From Microbacterium sp. YJN-G (GTDB lineage Bacteria > Actinomycetota > Actinomycetes > Actinomycetales > Microbacteriaceae), in assembly GCF_015040615.1 (NCBI RefSeq), contig NZ_CP060402.1, positions 3,162,001-3,226,000 on the forward strand: a stretch of DNA of 64,000 bases. The letters are read 5' to 3'. The position numbers and the translations under genes are program-made. Positions 24,352 through 33,938 of the stretch are shown here, piece after piece. Position 1 is the first letter of the stretch, and each line of letters begins with the position of its first letter. The notes beneath the pieces are model-generated. The model ran no database searches, had not been told where the DNA came from, and worked only from the letters and a program-made list of their open reading frames with translations.

Positions 24352-26079
24352 ATGCAGACGGGGACCGAGCACGAGTTCGTCGTGGAGTACTCCGGCGATG
24401 TCAGGGTGCTGCGCGGAGAGCGTCCGCCTGGAAAGCTGATCGCCTATTCGCGCGCCTTCCTGCTGATGAATCGCCGAGCGCTGCAGTTCTACTTCGTGAA
24501 GGGATCGGGCTGGCAGTCCGTCGCATTGGAGCGCACCCGGGTGGGCGCGCGGGGCACCGAGCGCGCGCTCGTCAGCATCTCGGCGGCCGAGTTCCCCAGC
24601 GGCATCACGAAGCGCGAGATCCAGATCATCACGCTCATCGCGGCGGGGCTGGGCAATCAGCAGATCGCCGACCGCTTCGGCACGAGCCCGCGCACGGTGT
24701 CGACCCAGGTCGAACGGATCATGCGCAAGCTCGGCATCCGGAATCGCGCGGGCCTGGCGGCGATCGCGGTCGACGGATCGCTCATCGCGCTGCCCATCCA
24801 GGGCAGCGTGCAGGATCTCGTCGCGGTCGGTGCCATCGCCCTCGAAGCGCTTGCGGAGTCGCTCGACCACGGCGCCGACCCGGTCGTCGTCGGGGTTCCG
24901 GCTCAGTCCGCGGCGACACGCCCCATCCGGATCGGAACGATCGCCGGGCTGCAGGGGTACTCGCTCGGCGACGCCGTGGAGCACCTGCGCGGCGTGGACC
25001 TGGCCGTCCAGACGATCAACGCCGCGGGCGGCGTGCTCGGCCGTCAGCTGCAGAGCGTGACCGCGAGCGCCGATCTCAGTGATGCGCACACGGTCCGCAA
25101 GGCGATGGGGCAGCTCGTCGATGCGGGAGTCGACGCGATCGCCTGCAGCTACGTCAGCGCCGAGAACAGGTTCCTCCTCGACATGGCGGCCGACTTCGGC
25201 CGCCCCTTCCTGCACCTGGACACGTATCAGAAGCATGCGCAGCTGGTCGCCGATGATCCCTTCCGGTACGGCATGGTGTTCCAGACCTGCCCGTCGGAGC
25301 ACACGTACTCGCTCGCGTTCACCCGGTTCGTGCGCGATCTCAGCGCCGAGCGGACGATGGAGAGAGTCGATCGGGTGCTGGGCGTCGTCGAGATGGACGT
25401 GCCGAGCGCCACGGTCGCCGACGAAGGCGTGCTCGCCGCCGCCGAGGCGCACGGCTGGGATGCGCGGCTGCGCCGTCGCGTGCCGGTCGAGGGCGTCGAC
25501 TGGCAGCAGGAGGTGGCCGGCATCATCGCCGCCGGCATCTCGCTGCTGCTCGTCTCACACTTCTCACTCGACGAGGTGATCGCCCTGCAGCGCGAGCTCG
25601 TGCGCACGGGATACACCGGGCTGACCTATTACGTGTACACCGCCTCGCAGCCGGGCTTCCTGCAGGAGCTCGGCGCGCATGCCGACGGGGTGATCTGGAG
25701 TTCGTCGACGACCCTGACCGAGTCGGCGATGTCTCAGCGCTTCCGCCGCGACTACGCCCTGCGCTACGGCACCGAGCCCGGCCCCGCGCAGGCGAGCGCC
25801 GCCTTCGATCAGGTGCAGCTGCTGGCGTGGAGCTGGCGGCAGGCCGGCGAGCTCGACCCCGAGGAGGCGGCGAAGGTCCTTCGCAGCACCATGTACCGCG
25901 GTCTCAACGGCACCTACTTCTTCGGCGGGCAGACGCAGACGCCCCTCAGCTATCCCGACGAGACCAACGACCCGACGCTCGGGCTGCCGCTCCTGACCTC
26001 GCAGATCCACGCCGGTCGGTCGGTGGTGCTCAGCCCCGACCTGTTCGGCTCGATGAAGAACTGCCGCCTGCCGTGGTGA
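24352..26079 (+). CDS. Cytoplasmic LuxR-HTH / AmiC-like binding-domain fusion regulator
   Basis: A 575-residue protein without signal peptide. Residues 1-80 are an unassigned domain (EFVVEYSGDVRVLRGERPPGK). Residues 82-140 are a LuxR-type HTH (ITKREIQIITLIAAGLGNQQIADRFGTSPRTVSTQVERIMRKLGI). Residues 190-560 are a complete type I receptor of the AmiC/urea-amide-branched-chain amino acid binding class (PIRIGTIAGLQGYSLGDAVEHLRGVDLAVQTINAAGG). AmiC normally acts as a separate amide-sensing protein, so fusing the receptor to DNA binding makes a one-component amide sensor. It is embedded in the amidohydrolase operon and likely controls it. AAGGAGG precedes the ATG. Confidence 0.82.
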   Translation: MQTGTEHEFVVEYSGDVRVLRGERPPGKLIAYSRAFLLMNRRALQFYFVKGSGWQSVALERTRVGARGTERALVSISAAEFPSGITKREIQIITLIAAGLGNQQIADRFGTSPRTVSTQVERIMRKLGIRNRAGLAAIAVDGSLIALPIQGSVQDLVAVGAIALEALAESLDHGADPVVVGVPAQSAATRPIRIGTIAGLQGYSLGDAVEHLRGVDLAVQTINAAGGVLGRQLQSVTASADLSDAHTVRKAMGQLVDAGVDAIACSYVSAENRFLLDMAADFGRPFLHLDTYQKHAQLVADDPFRYGMVFQTCPSEHTYSLAFTRFVRDLSAERTMERVDRVLGVVEMDVPSATVADEGVLAAAEAHGWDARLRRRVPVEGVDWQQEVAGIIAAGISLLLVSHFSLDEVIALQRELVRTGYTGLTYYVYTASQPGFLQELGAHADGVIWSSSTTLTESAMSQRFRRDYALRYGTEPGPAQASAAFDQVQLLAWSWRQAGELDPEEAAKVLRSTMYRGLNGTYFFGGQTQTPLSYPDETNDPTLGLPLLTSQIHAGRSVVLSPDLFGSMKNCRLPW

Positions 26080-26900
26080 CGGCGATGCGCACGGACGGAC
26101 GGAGAAGCGATTCATCCGACGAGGGGCTTGACGCGTCGCGCCCGGTGGCCGTCGTCACCGGCGCCGCAGCCGGAATCGGGCTGGCGATCGCCGAGCGGCT
26201 GCTGGCCGACGGCTTCGCCGTGGGTGTGTTCGACAGGGACGCGGCGCTGAAGACGCGCTTCGCAGCGGCCGAAGCGGCGGGTCGCGCCACGGTCGTCGTC
26301 GGCGACGTGACGGATGCCGCCGACCGTGCGCGACTGATCGAGGCGGTCGCCGCGGCGCACGGGGGCGTCGACGTCCTGGTCAACAACGCGGGCATCGGCG
26401 GGTTCGGCGAGCGGATCGGGTCTCTGGATCTCGCCCACCTGCGTACGACGCTCGAGATCAACACCGTCTCGGTCGCCGCCTTCGTGCAGCTCGCGCTTCC
26501 TCACCTGCAGCGCTCGGAGCGCGCCCGCATCGTGAACATCGGCTCGCTGTTCGCCGACGACCCGGCGGAGGGCGGCACCGACTACACGCTGAGCAAGGGG
26601 GCGATCCACGCGCTCACCCGCATCCTCGCCGTCGAGCTGGGGCCGGCCGGCATCACCTGCAATTCCATCGCACCGGGCTACATCCTCACCGAGATGCACC
26701 GTGCCGAAGTCGCGTTGCAGGCGAGCCGCCTGGGGATCGCGGTCGAGGAGCGCTTCGCCCAACTGCGCGCGCAGGTCCCGCTGCGCCGTCACGGCACGGC
26801 GGAGGACATCGCCGGCGCAGTGAGCTGGCTCGCCTCGACGGACAGCGCGTATGTCACCGGTGTCAGGATCGCGGTCAACGGCGGAGTCAGCTTCGCCTAG
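26076..26900 (+). CDS. Short-chain dehydrogenase/reductase (SDR), 274 aa
   Basis: A classical SDR: VAVVTGAAAGIGLAIAERLL cofactor loop, NNAGIGGFG, and the active-site pattern SLFADDPAEGGTDYTLSKG with Tyr-x3-Lys. The GTG at 26076 overlaps the stop of the fusion regulator (GTGA); an in-frame ATG at 26085 is an alternative start. The first 25 residues precede the Rossmann fold and are polar. It is the last intact gene of the island before the right repeat. It is distinct from the island's other SDR at 16682 and may act on the same pathway. Confidence 0.87.
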   Translation: MTAMRTDGRRSDSSDEGLDASRPVAVVTGAAAGIGLAIAERLLADGFAVGVFDRDAALKTRFAAAEAAGRATVVVGDVTDAADRARLIEAVAAAHGGVDVLVNNAGIGGFGERIGSLDLAHLRTTLEINTVSVAAFVQLALPHLQRSERARIVNIGSLFADDPAEGGTDYTLSKGAIHALTRILAVELGPAGITCNSIAPGYILTEMHRAEVALQASRLGIAVEERFAQLRAQVPLRRHGTAEDIAGAVSWLASTDSAYVTGVRIAVNGGVSFA

Positions 26901-26945
26901 CCGCCTTGGAGCCTCGTGCCCGGTTCCGAGCCGCGGCCTTTCGCC

Positions 26946-27230
26946 CTCTCGCGCGAGGTGCGCGTGGGCTTCAGCCTCGGGCTGCTGCTCGGGGCGCTCG
27001 GATTCGGCCTGGCCGGGCTGATCTACGACTGGCACATCGGCCTGGTGATCGGGCTCACCCTCGTGGCGGTGTGCACGGTGGCGGCCTCGATCGGCGGCGT
27101 CATGCCACTGGCCGCCCGTGCGATCCGGGTCGACCCGGCCGTCTTCTCGAACCCGTTCATCACGACGTTCGTCGACGCGACAGGCCTGGTCATCTACTTC
27201 CTGATCGCGAAGGCCGTGCTGGGCATCTGA
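26946..27230 (+). pseudogene. 5'-truncated mgtE fragment
   Basis: This copy encodes only the last 94 residues of MgtE (from LSREVRVGFSLGLL to AVLGI), about two and a half transmembrane helices, without the sensor, CBS or pore domains. A GTG at 26916 would give a 104-residue frame, but it has no convincing ribosome site. It is a remnant of the duplication. Being identical to the intact gene, it is either very recent or kept homogeneous by gene conversion. Confidence 0.9.
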
Positions 27231-27236
27231 GCGCTA
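26946..27236 (+). repeat. 291-bp direct repeat, right copy
   Basis: Exact duplicate of 16378-16668, in the same orientation. It begins 46 bp after the SDR stop and ends 68 bp before the antiporter start. With the left copy it delimits the island. Confidence 0.97.
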
Positions 27237-27303
27237 ATCTCGGGAGCAGAACGACGTCCGCATCGACGCGGACGAGCGTGGCGACTCGGGCGAAGGAGTC
27301 AGC

Positions 27304-28887
27304 ATGGAGCAGATCGTCCTGACCCTGCTCACCGCTGCCACGCTCGGCACGCTGGCGCACCTGGTGCGGATCCCGCCGCTGGCGGGTTTCCTCGTGGCCG
27401 GGTTCCTGCTCGGCGGCCTCGGCATGGAGCCGTTCACCGGGCTCGAGATGCTCGCCGACATCGGCGTGATGCTGCTGCTGTTCACGATCGGCCTGAAGTT
27501 CGACCTGCGCTCGCTGCTTCGACCCGAGACGTACGGCACGGCGACGATTCACCTGGTGCTGCTCTCGGTGATCGGGACGGGCACCGTCGGGCTGCTGGCG
27601 ACGCTGGTGCTGGGCTCACTCGACGGCGAATGGCGTGAGGCCGCGGTGATCGGGTTCGCCCTGTCGTTCTCGTCCACCGTGCTCTGCGTGAAGGTGCTCG
27701 AGGAGCGCTCGGACGACGGCTCCTTCTACGGGCAGACGGCCATCGCCGTGCTGGTAATCCAGGACATCGTCGCCGTGGCCTTCGTCACCGCGACCGCCGA
27801 GCATCCGCCGAGCCCGTGGGCGCTGCTGCTGGTGCTTCTCGCCCCGGCGTCGTGGCTGATGCGCCGCGTGCTCGACCACGTCGGCCACGGCGAACTGCTC
27901 GTGCTGTTCGGTGCCACGATGGCCCTCGGTCCCGGGTACCTCGCGTTCAGTGCCGTCGGGCTGGAGGGTGATCTCGGCGCACTGATCGTGGGACTGCTGC
28001 TGTCTTCGCACCGGCGGGCCATCGAACTCTCCAAGTCGCTGTTCGGGATCAAGGAGCTCTTCCTCGTCGGCTTCTTCCTGCTGATCGGCATGAGCTCGAG
28101 TCCGAACTGGGTCGATGTGCTCGTCGCCGTCATCCTCTGCCTGCTGCTGCTTCCGATCAACTTCATCGCATTCGTGCTGCCCGGCCGGCTGTTCGGTCTG
28201 CGCAACCGCACGACGATCCGGGTGAGCCTCGTGCTGAGCAACTTCTCGGAGTTCTCGATCATCGTCACCGCGGTCGGGGTCGCGGGCGGGCTCGTCTCGG
28301 AGACCTGGCTGACCGTGGTGGCCGTCGCCGTGCCGCTCAGCATGGTGATCTCGTCGATCGCCAACACGCAGCGGCTCGACCTCACCACCCGTCTCACCGA
28401 GCGCCTGCCCGAACAGGACCCGCGGCGGCTGCGTCCGGCGGATCGCCCCATCGACACCAGTGACGCGGATGTCGTCGTACTCGGGATGGGCCGCGTCGGC
28501 CGGGCCGCATACGCGCACCTCGAAGAGGAGGGCGGTCTGCGCCCGCTCGGCGTCGACAACGATCACCTCGTCGTGCAGAGGCTGGAGGAGGACGGGTTCC
28601 ACGTCGTCGAGGGAGACGCCACCGATCACGAGTTCTGGACGCGCATGGTGGCGGGTGGCTTCGTGCGCACCGTGGTGCTGGCGATGCCGATCCACGACTC
28701 GAACATGTTCGCGCTGTCTCAACTGCGCGCTGCGGGGTTCGACGGCCGGGTCTCGGCCGTCGCGCAGCATCCGGATCAGCTCGAGCACCTTTCGAGAGAA
28801 GGTGTGGGCGCCGTCGTGAACGTCTACGCCGGCGCGGGTGCCGCGCTTGCGGAAGCCACCCTCGCCCTCCCGCTCGACGAGGCGTGA
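27304..28887 (+). CDS. Monovalent cation:proton antiporter (CPA2, KefB/YbaL-like) with RCK domain
   Basis: A 527-residue protein. About 12 transmembrane helices fill residues 5-380, including GFLVAGFLLGGLGMEPF and FALSFSSTVLCVKVLEER, the CPA2 core. A TrkA-N/RCK nucleotide-binding domain at about 400-520 follows: DVVVLGMGRVGRAAYAHLEEEGG and later VEGDATDHEFW. It should export K+ or Na+ against protons under nucleotide control. TAATCT at 27235-27240 could be its -10, placing the promoter at the edge of the mgtE repeat; GGAG precedes the ATG. Confidence 0.9.
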   Translation: MEQIVLTLLTAATLGTLAHLVRIPPLAGFLVAGFLLGGLGMEPFTGLEMLADIGVMLLLFTIGLKFDLRSLLRPETYGTATIHLVLLSVIGTGTVGLLATLVLGSLDGEWREAAVIGFALSFSSTVLCVKVLEERSDDGSFYGQTAIAVLVIQDIVAVAFVTATAEHPPSPWALLLVLLAPASWLMRRVLDHVGHGELLVLFGATMALGPGYLAFSAVGLEGDLGALIVGLLLSSHRRAIELSKSLFGIKELFLVGFFLLIGMSSSPNWVDVLVAVILCLLLLPINFIAFVLPGRLFGLRNRTTIRVSLVLSNFSEFSIIVTAVGVAGGLVSETWLTVVAVAVPLSMVISSIANTQRLDLTTRLTERLPEQDPRRLRPADRPIDTSDADVVVLGMGRVGRAAYAHLEEEGGLRPLGVDNDHLVVQRLEEDGFHVVEGDATDHEFWTRMVAGGFVRTVVLAMPIHDSNMFALSQLRAAGFDGRVSAVAQHPDQLEHLSREGVGAVVNVYAGAGAALAEATLALPLDEA

Positions 28888-28902
28888 TCCGAGGGGACGT
28901 GT

Positions 28903-29364
28903 TCAGCGTCCGCGCTCGGTGTCCTCCGGCGAGCCGTCCTCATCCTCATCGCGACGTGCATGGGGCTGCCACAGCACGACCTCCGTGGAGCGGCGCAGGC
29001 GGCGCGTGGTGCCGACGGTGAAGACCTGACCGGATGCTCCCGCGGCGAACACGCGCACGCCGGGACGGCTCTCGCGCTCGGCGCGCAGCGCGCCCTCGAG
29101 CTCGGTGACCCGGCGGCGCAGCATCCGCACCTCGTCCTCCAGGTCGAGCAGCCGCGCGATGGCGGGCAGGCTCATCCCCTCGCTGGAGAGCTGCGCGATC
29201 TCGCGGAGCTGCTCGATGTCGAGCATCGAGTAGCGCCGCGAGCCGCCGCGGGTGCGGCCGGGCACCACCAGGCCGATGCGGTCGTACTGCCGCAGCGTCT
29301 GGGGGTGCATCCCGGCCAGCTCCGCCGCGACGGCGATCGCGAAGAGAGGGGACTCGGCATCCAT
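28903..29364 (-). CDS. hspR: Heat-shock repressor HspR (MerR family)
   Basis: A 153-residue MerR-like repressor. The winged HTH is FAIAVAAELAGMHPQTLRQYDRIGLVVPGRTRGGSRRYSMLDIEQL and is followed by a coiled-coil helix (LLDLEDEVRMLRRRVTELEGAL) and a charged tail. HspR binds HAIR sites with DnaK as co-repressor; the HAIR at 32896 lies upstream of dnaK. It is the last gene of dnaK-grpE-dnaJ-hspR, 4 bp after dnaJ, giving a feedback loop. Confidence 0.95.
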   Translation of the reverse strand: MDAESPLFAIAVAAELAGMHPQTLRQYDRIGLVVPGRTRGGSRRYSMLDIEQLREIAQLSSEGMSLPAIARLLDLEDEVRMLRRRVTELEGALRAERESRPGVRVFAAGASGQVFTVGTTRRLRRSTEVVLWQPHARRDEDEDGSPEDTERGR

Positions 29365-29368
29365 CGGA

Positions 29369-30352
29369 CTATCCCCGCGCCTTCGCCATCATCTCGGCGC
29401 GCGGGTTCTCCTGCGGCTCGAGCTCCTGGAAGCGCTTGAGCGCCTCACGGGCGGCGTCGTCGAGATGCGAGGGGACGGCGACCTGCAGCTCGGCGAGCAG
29501 GTCGCCGGTGCCCTTGGAGGAATGGATGCCGCGGCCCTTGACGCGCAGCACCCTCCCCGAGGGCGTGCCGGGGGCGACCCGCAGCTTGACGGGGTCGCCG
29601 CCCAGGGTGGGCACCTCGATGGTCGCGCCGAGGGTCGCCTCGGTGAAGGTGACGGGTACGGTCACGCGCAGGTGCAGCCCATCACGGGTGAACACCGGAT
29701 GCGGTCGCACGGTCACCTGCACGACGATGTCGCCGGGCTCCCCGCCGTCGGGCGAGGGGCGGCCGCGACCGCGCAGGCGGATCTTCTGGCCGTCGGCGAC
29801 GCCCGCGGGCACCTTCACCTTGAACGGCTTGCCGTCCTCGGCCTGCAGGGTGATGGTCTCGCCCTGCGCGGCCGTGGTGAAGTCGATCGTCGTGCGTGCG
29901 GTGACGTCGGCGCCCTTCTGCGGGCCGCCGAAGCCGCGGAAGCCGCCGGTCGGCTGGCCGAAACGGCCGGAGCCGAACGAGCCGCCGCGGCCACCGCCCT
30001 GCGTGAACATCGAGAAGATGTCGTCGAAGTCGGCCTGCCCGCCGCCCTGCCCGAACCGGCTGAAGACATCCTCGAAGCCGCCCGCGCCGCCGCCGGGCGC
30101 GGTGAACCGCGCCCCCGAGCCCATGGCGCGGATCTCGTCGTACTCGCGGCGCTGCTCGGGGTCGCTGAGCACGCTGTACGCCTCGCTGATCTCCTTGAAC
30201 TTCGCCTCGGCCGCAGCATCCCCGGCGTTGGAGTCGGGGTGGTACTTGCGGGCGAGCTTGCGGTACGTCTTCTTGAGATCGGCGTCCGAGACGTCCTTCG
30301 CGACGCCGAGCGTCTTGTAGAAGTCCTTGTCGAACCAGTCCTGGCTAGCCAT
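29369..30352 (-). CDS. dnaJ: Chaperone DnaJ (zinc-finger-less)
   Basis: A 327-residue J-domain co-chaperone. The J domain spans residues 8-75 with HPD at 38-40 (RKYHPDSN). A Gly/Phe-rich linker (about 78-150) includes FEDVFSRFGQGGGQADFDDIFSMFTQGGG. Two C-terminal substrate-binding barrels follow. The four CxxCxGxG zinc repeats of type I DnaJ are absent, so it is a type II/CbpA-like form. It stimulates DnaK ATPase and delivers clients. It sits 7 bp after grpE. Confidence 0.95.
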   Translation of the reverse strand: MASQDWFDKDFYKTLGVAKDVSDADLKKTYRKLARKYHPDSNAGDAAAEAKFKEISEAYSVLSDPEQRREYDEIRAMGSGARFTAPGGGAGGFEDVFSRFGQGGGQADFDDIFSMFTQGGGRGGSFGSGRFGQPTGGFRGFGGPQKGADVTARTTIDFTTAAQGETITLQAEDGKPFKVKVPAGVADGQKIRLRGRGRPSPDGGEPGDIVVQVTVRPHPVFTRDGLHLRVTVPVTFTEATLGATIEVPTLGGDPVKLRVAPGTPSGRVLRVKGRGIHSSKGTGDLLAELQVAVPSHLDDAAREALKRFQELEPQENPRAEMMAKARG

Positions 30353-30359
30353 TCATCAC

Positions 30360-30995
30360 CTACTCGGCGGGAACGGCGACGACGACCTTCGCCGGGCGCA
30401 GCTCGACGTCGCCCAGGCGGTAGCCGACTTCGACCACCTCGAGCACGGTCGCGGTGGTGACGTCGGGCGCGGGCTGCTGGAAGACGGCCTCATGCTGCTG
30501 CGGGTCGAACTCCTCGCCCTTCTCGCCGTATGCGGTGACGCCGAGGCGCTCCACGACGCCGCGGATCTTCTCGGCGATCACCGAGAAGGGCGAGCCCTCG
30601 ACGAGGTCGCCGTGCTGCTGGGCGCGGTCGAGGTCGTCGAGCACCGGCAGCAGGCCCTTCGCGGCCTCGCCCTTGGCGCGGGCGATCTCGATGTGGCGCT
30701 GCTCCTCGGTGCGGCGGCGGTAGTTGGCGTACTCGGCCTGCAGGCGCTTGAGGTCGTGCAGCAGCGCGTTCTCGGCATCCACGATGCCGGCGTCCGAGCC
30801 GTCCTCGGAGGCCGCCTCGTCGATCTGGGTCGCGTTGAGGATGTCGTCGACCGTGAAGTCGTCGTCAGACCCTTCGGCTGCGGTCGCGTCGGTGGAATCC
30901 TGGTTCACCTGCGGCTCGGGGCCGGATGCCGCAGCATCCGACCCCTGAGCGTCAGGACGAACCTCTTCGTTGTCGTCGAAGTTCTTGTCCGTCAT
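30360..30995 (-). CDS. grpE: Nucleotide exchange factor GrpE
   Basis: A 211-residue GrpE. A long acidic, disordered N-terminus (about 1-75) precedes the coiled-coil helix (LLHDLKRLQAEYANYRRRTEEQRHIEIARAKGEAAKGLLPVLDDLDRA) and the C-terminal beta domain with the family motif near LEVVEVGYRLGDVELRPAKVVVA. It releases ADP from DnaK. It is 2 bp from dnaK upstream and 7 bp from dnaJ downstream. Confidence 0.96.
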   Translation of the reverse strand: MTDKNFDDNEEVRPDAQGSDAAASGPEPQVNQDSTDATAAEGSDDDFTVDDILNATQIDEAASEDGSDAGIVDAENALLHDLKRLQAEYANYRRRTEEQRHIEIARAKGEAAKGLLPVLDDLDRAQQHGDLVEGSPFSVIAEKIRGVVERLGVTAYGEKGEEFDPQQHEAVFQQPAPDVTTATVLEVVEVGYRLGDVELRPAKVVVAVPAE

Positions 30996-30997
30996 GG

Positions 30998-32914
<1,917 letters not shown>

Positions 32915-32916
<2 letters not shown>

Positions 32917-32944
32917 CGTACGCGCCCGTCCCGGATACTGTCAA
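32915..32944 (-). promoter_or_regulatory. dnaK promoter
   Basis: On the minus strand TTGACA (32944-32939) is followed after 18 bases by TACGCT (32920-32915). The HAIR operator starts inside the -10 element, so HspR binding would block RNA polymerase. Confidence 0.65.
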
Positions 32945-33047
32945 GAAAGTTGATACGACTCGACTCAGGTTTGCTCGAGCTGCGGCGCCGGCCGGCGTTC
33001 ACTGCGGCATGTGACGCGCGAATCGGCGAGCAGTGCGGGACGCGGCC

Positions 33048-33053
33048 TAGACT
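33048..33053 (+). promoter_or_regulatory. -10 element TAGACT, leaderless start
   Basis: TAGACT ends 8 bases before the ATG at 33062. No ribosome binding site intervenes. Confidence 0.5.
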
Positions 33054-33061
33054 CCCAGGCC

Positions 33062-33754
33062 ATGCATCGCCCCGCACTGCTCGCCGTCTCGCACGGCACC
33101 TCCGACGCCGACGGCGCACGGGCCATCGCGACGCTCGTCGAGCGGGTCGCCGAGTCGCTGCCCGGCGTCGCGGTGCATTCGGCGTTCGTCGACGTGCAGC
33201 AGCCCGACGCGCAGACCGCCCTCGACGGCATCGACGGTCCGGTGGTGATCGTGCCGCTGCTCCTGTCGAGCGGCTTCCACGTGCATCACGATCTGCATGG
33301 CATCATCGCCGGGCGCGCGGATGCCGTGGTGGCCGACCCGCTGGGGCCGGACGCCCTGCTGGCCGAGGTGCTGGCCGCGCGTCTCGACGGCGTCGGCCGG
33401 CCGCAGGCCCCGGTCGTCCTCGCGGTGGCCGGGTCGCGCGACGAGCGCTCGGTGCCGGATGCCGAGGGCATGGCCGCGCTGCTGCGTGAGCGCACCGGTC
33501 GCCGGATCGAACTCACCTACCTCGCCGCCCGCCGGCCCGGCCTCGCGGCGGCTCTGGAGTCGGAACCGGATGCCGTCGTCGCCACCTATCTGCTCGCACG
33601 CGGCTACTTCTTCGACCTCGCGACGCGGCTGAGCGGCGAGCATCCGCTCACCCCTCCCCTGCTCGACGATCTGCTCGACACCCACGGCATCCCGGCCGCG
33701 CTCATCCGGCTGGTCAGCGCCCGTTTCCACGCCGCTGCCTCCCGCCTGGGCTGA
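33062..33754 (+). CDS. Sirohydrochlorin chelatase (CbiX/SirB family)
   Basis: A 230-residue CbiX-type protein. The N-terminal half starts PALLAVSHGTSDADGARA with the metal/tetrapyrrole His, then PVVIVPLLLSSGFHVHHDL. A second half repeats the fold (VVLAVAGSRDERS and YLLARGYFFDLAT). It inserts Fe2+ into sirohydrochlorin to give siroheme for the sulfite reductase encoded 184 bp downstream. A leaderless ATG at 33062 is preferred over in-frame upstream codons. It is likely transcribed separately from the main sulfur operon. Confidence 0.85.
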   Translation: MHRPALLAVSHGTSDADGARAIATLVERVAESLPGVAVHSAFVDVQQPDAQTALDGIDGPVVIVPLLLSSGFHVHHDLHGIIAGRADAVVADPLGPDALLAEVLAARLDGVGRPQAPVVLAVAGSRDERSVPDAEGMAALLRERTGRRIELTYLAARRPGLAAALESEPDAVVATYLLARGYFFDLATRLSGEHPLTPPLLDDLLDTHGIPAALIRLVSARFHAAASRLG

Positions 33755-33824
33755 CGACGGCGGGCAGCGGTCGCCGCCCCGATGCACATTCCGGCGGATC
33801 CGACCAGCCCCTCCGCGTCATGTT

Positions 33825-33886
33825 TCACGTGTCGTGACGCCTTGTTTCGCCGGTTGACGCTACGTGTCACAAAGGGTTCCTGAACC
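33825..33886. promoter_or_regulatory. Candidate sulfur-operon control region
   Basis: The 184-bp gap before nirA contains two short palindromes, TCACG-TGT-CGTGA at 33825-33837 and GGTTC-CT-GAACC at 33875-33886, with a TTGACG (-35-like) at 33854-33859 between them. They are candidates for a sulfur-responsive regulator's operators. The regulator is not in the window. Confidence 0.4.
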
Positions 33887-33938
33887 GGGTGCGGAATACA
33901 TACGTTGATCCGCATCCATTCACGAGAGGGGGGACTCG

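Noticed and set aside
33755..33938. SAM or other sulfur riboswitch before the sulfite reductase
   Set aside because: No SAM-I, SAM-II or SAM-IV core could be recognised; the palindromes look like DNA operators.
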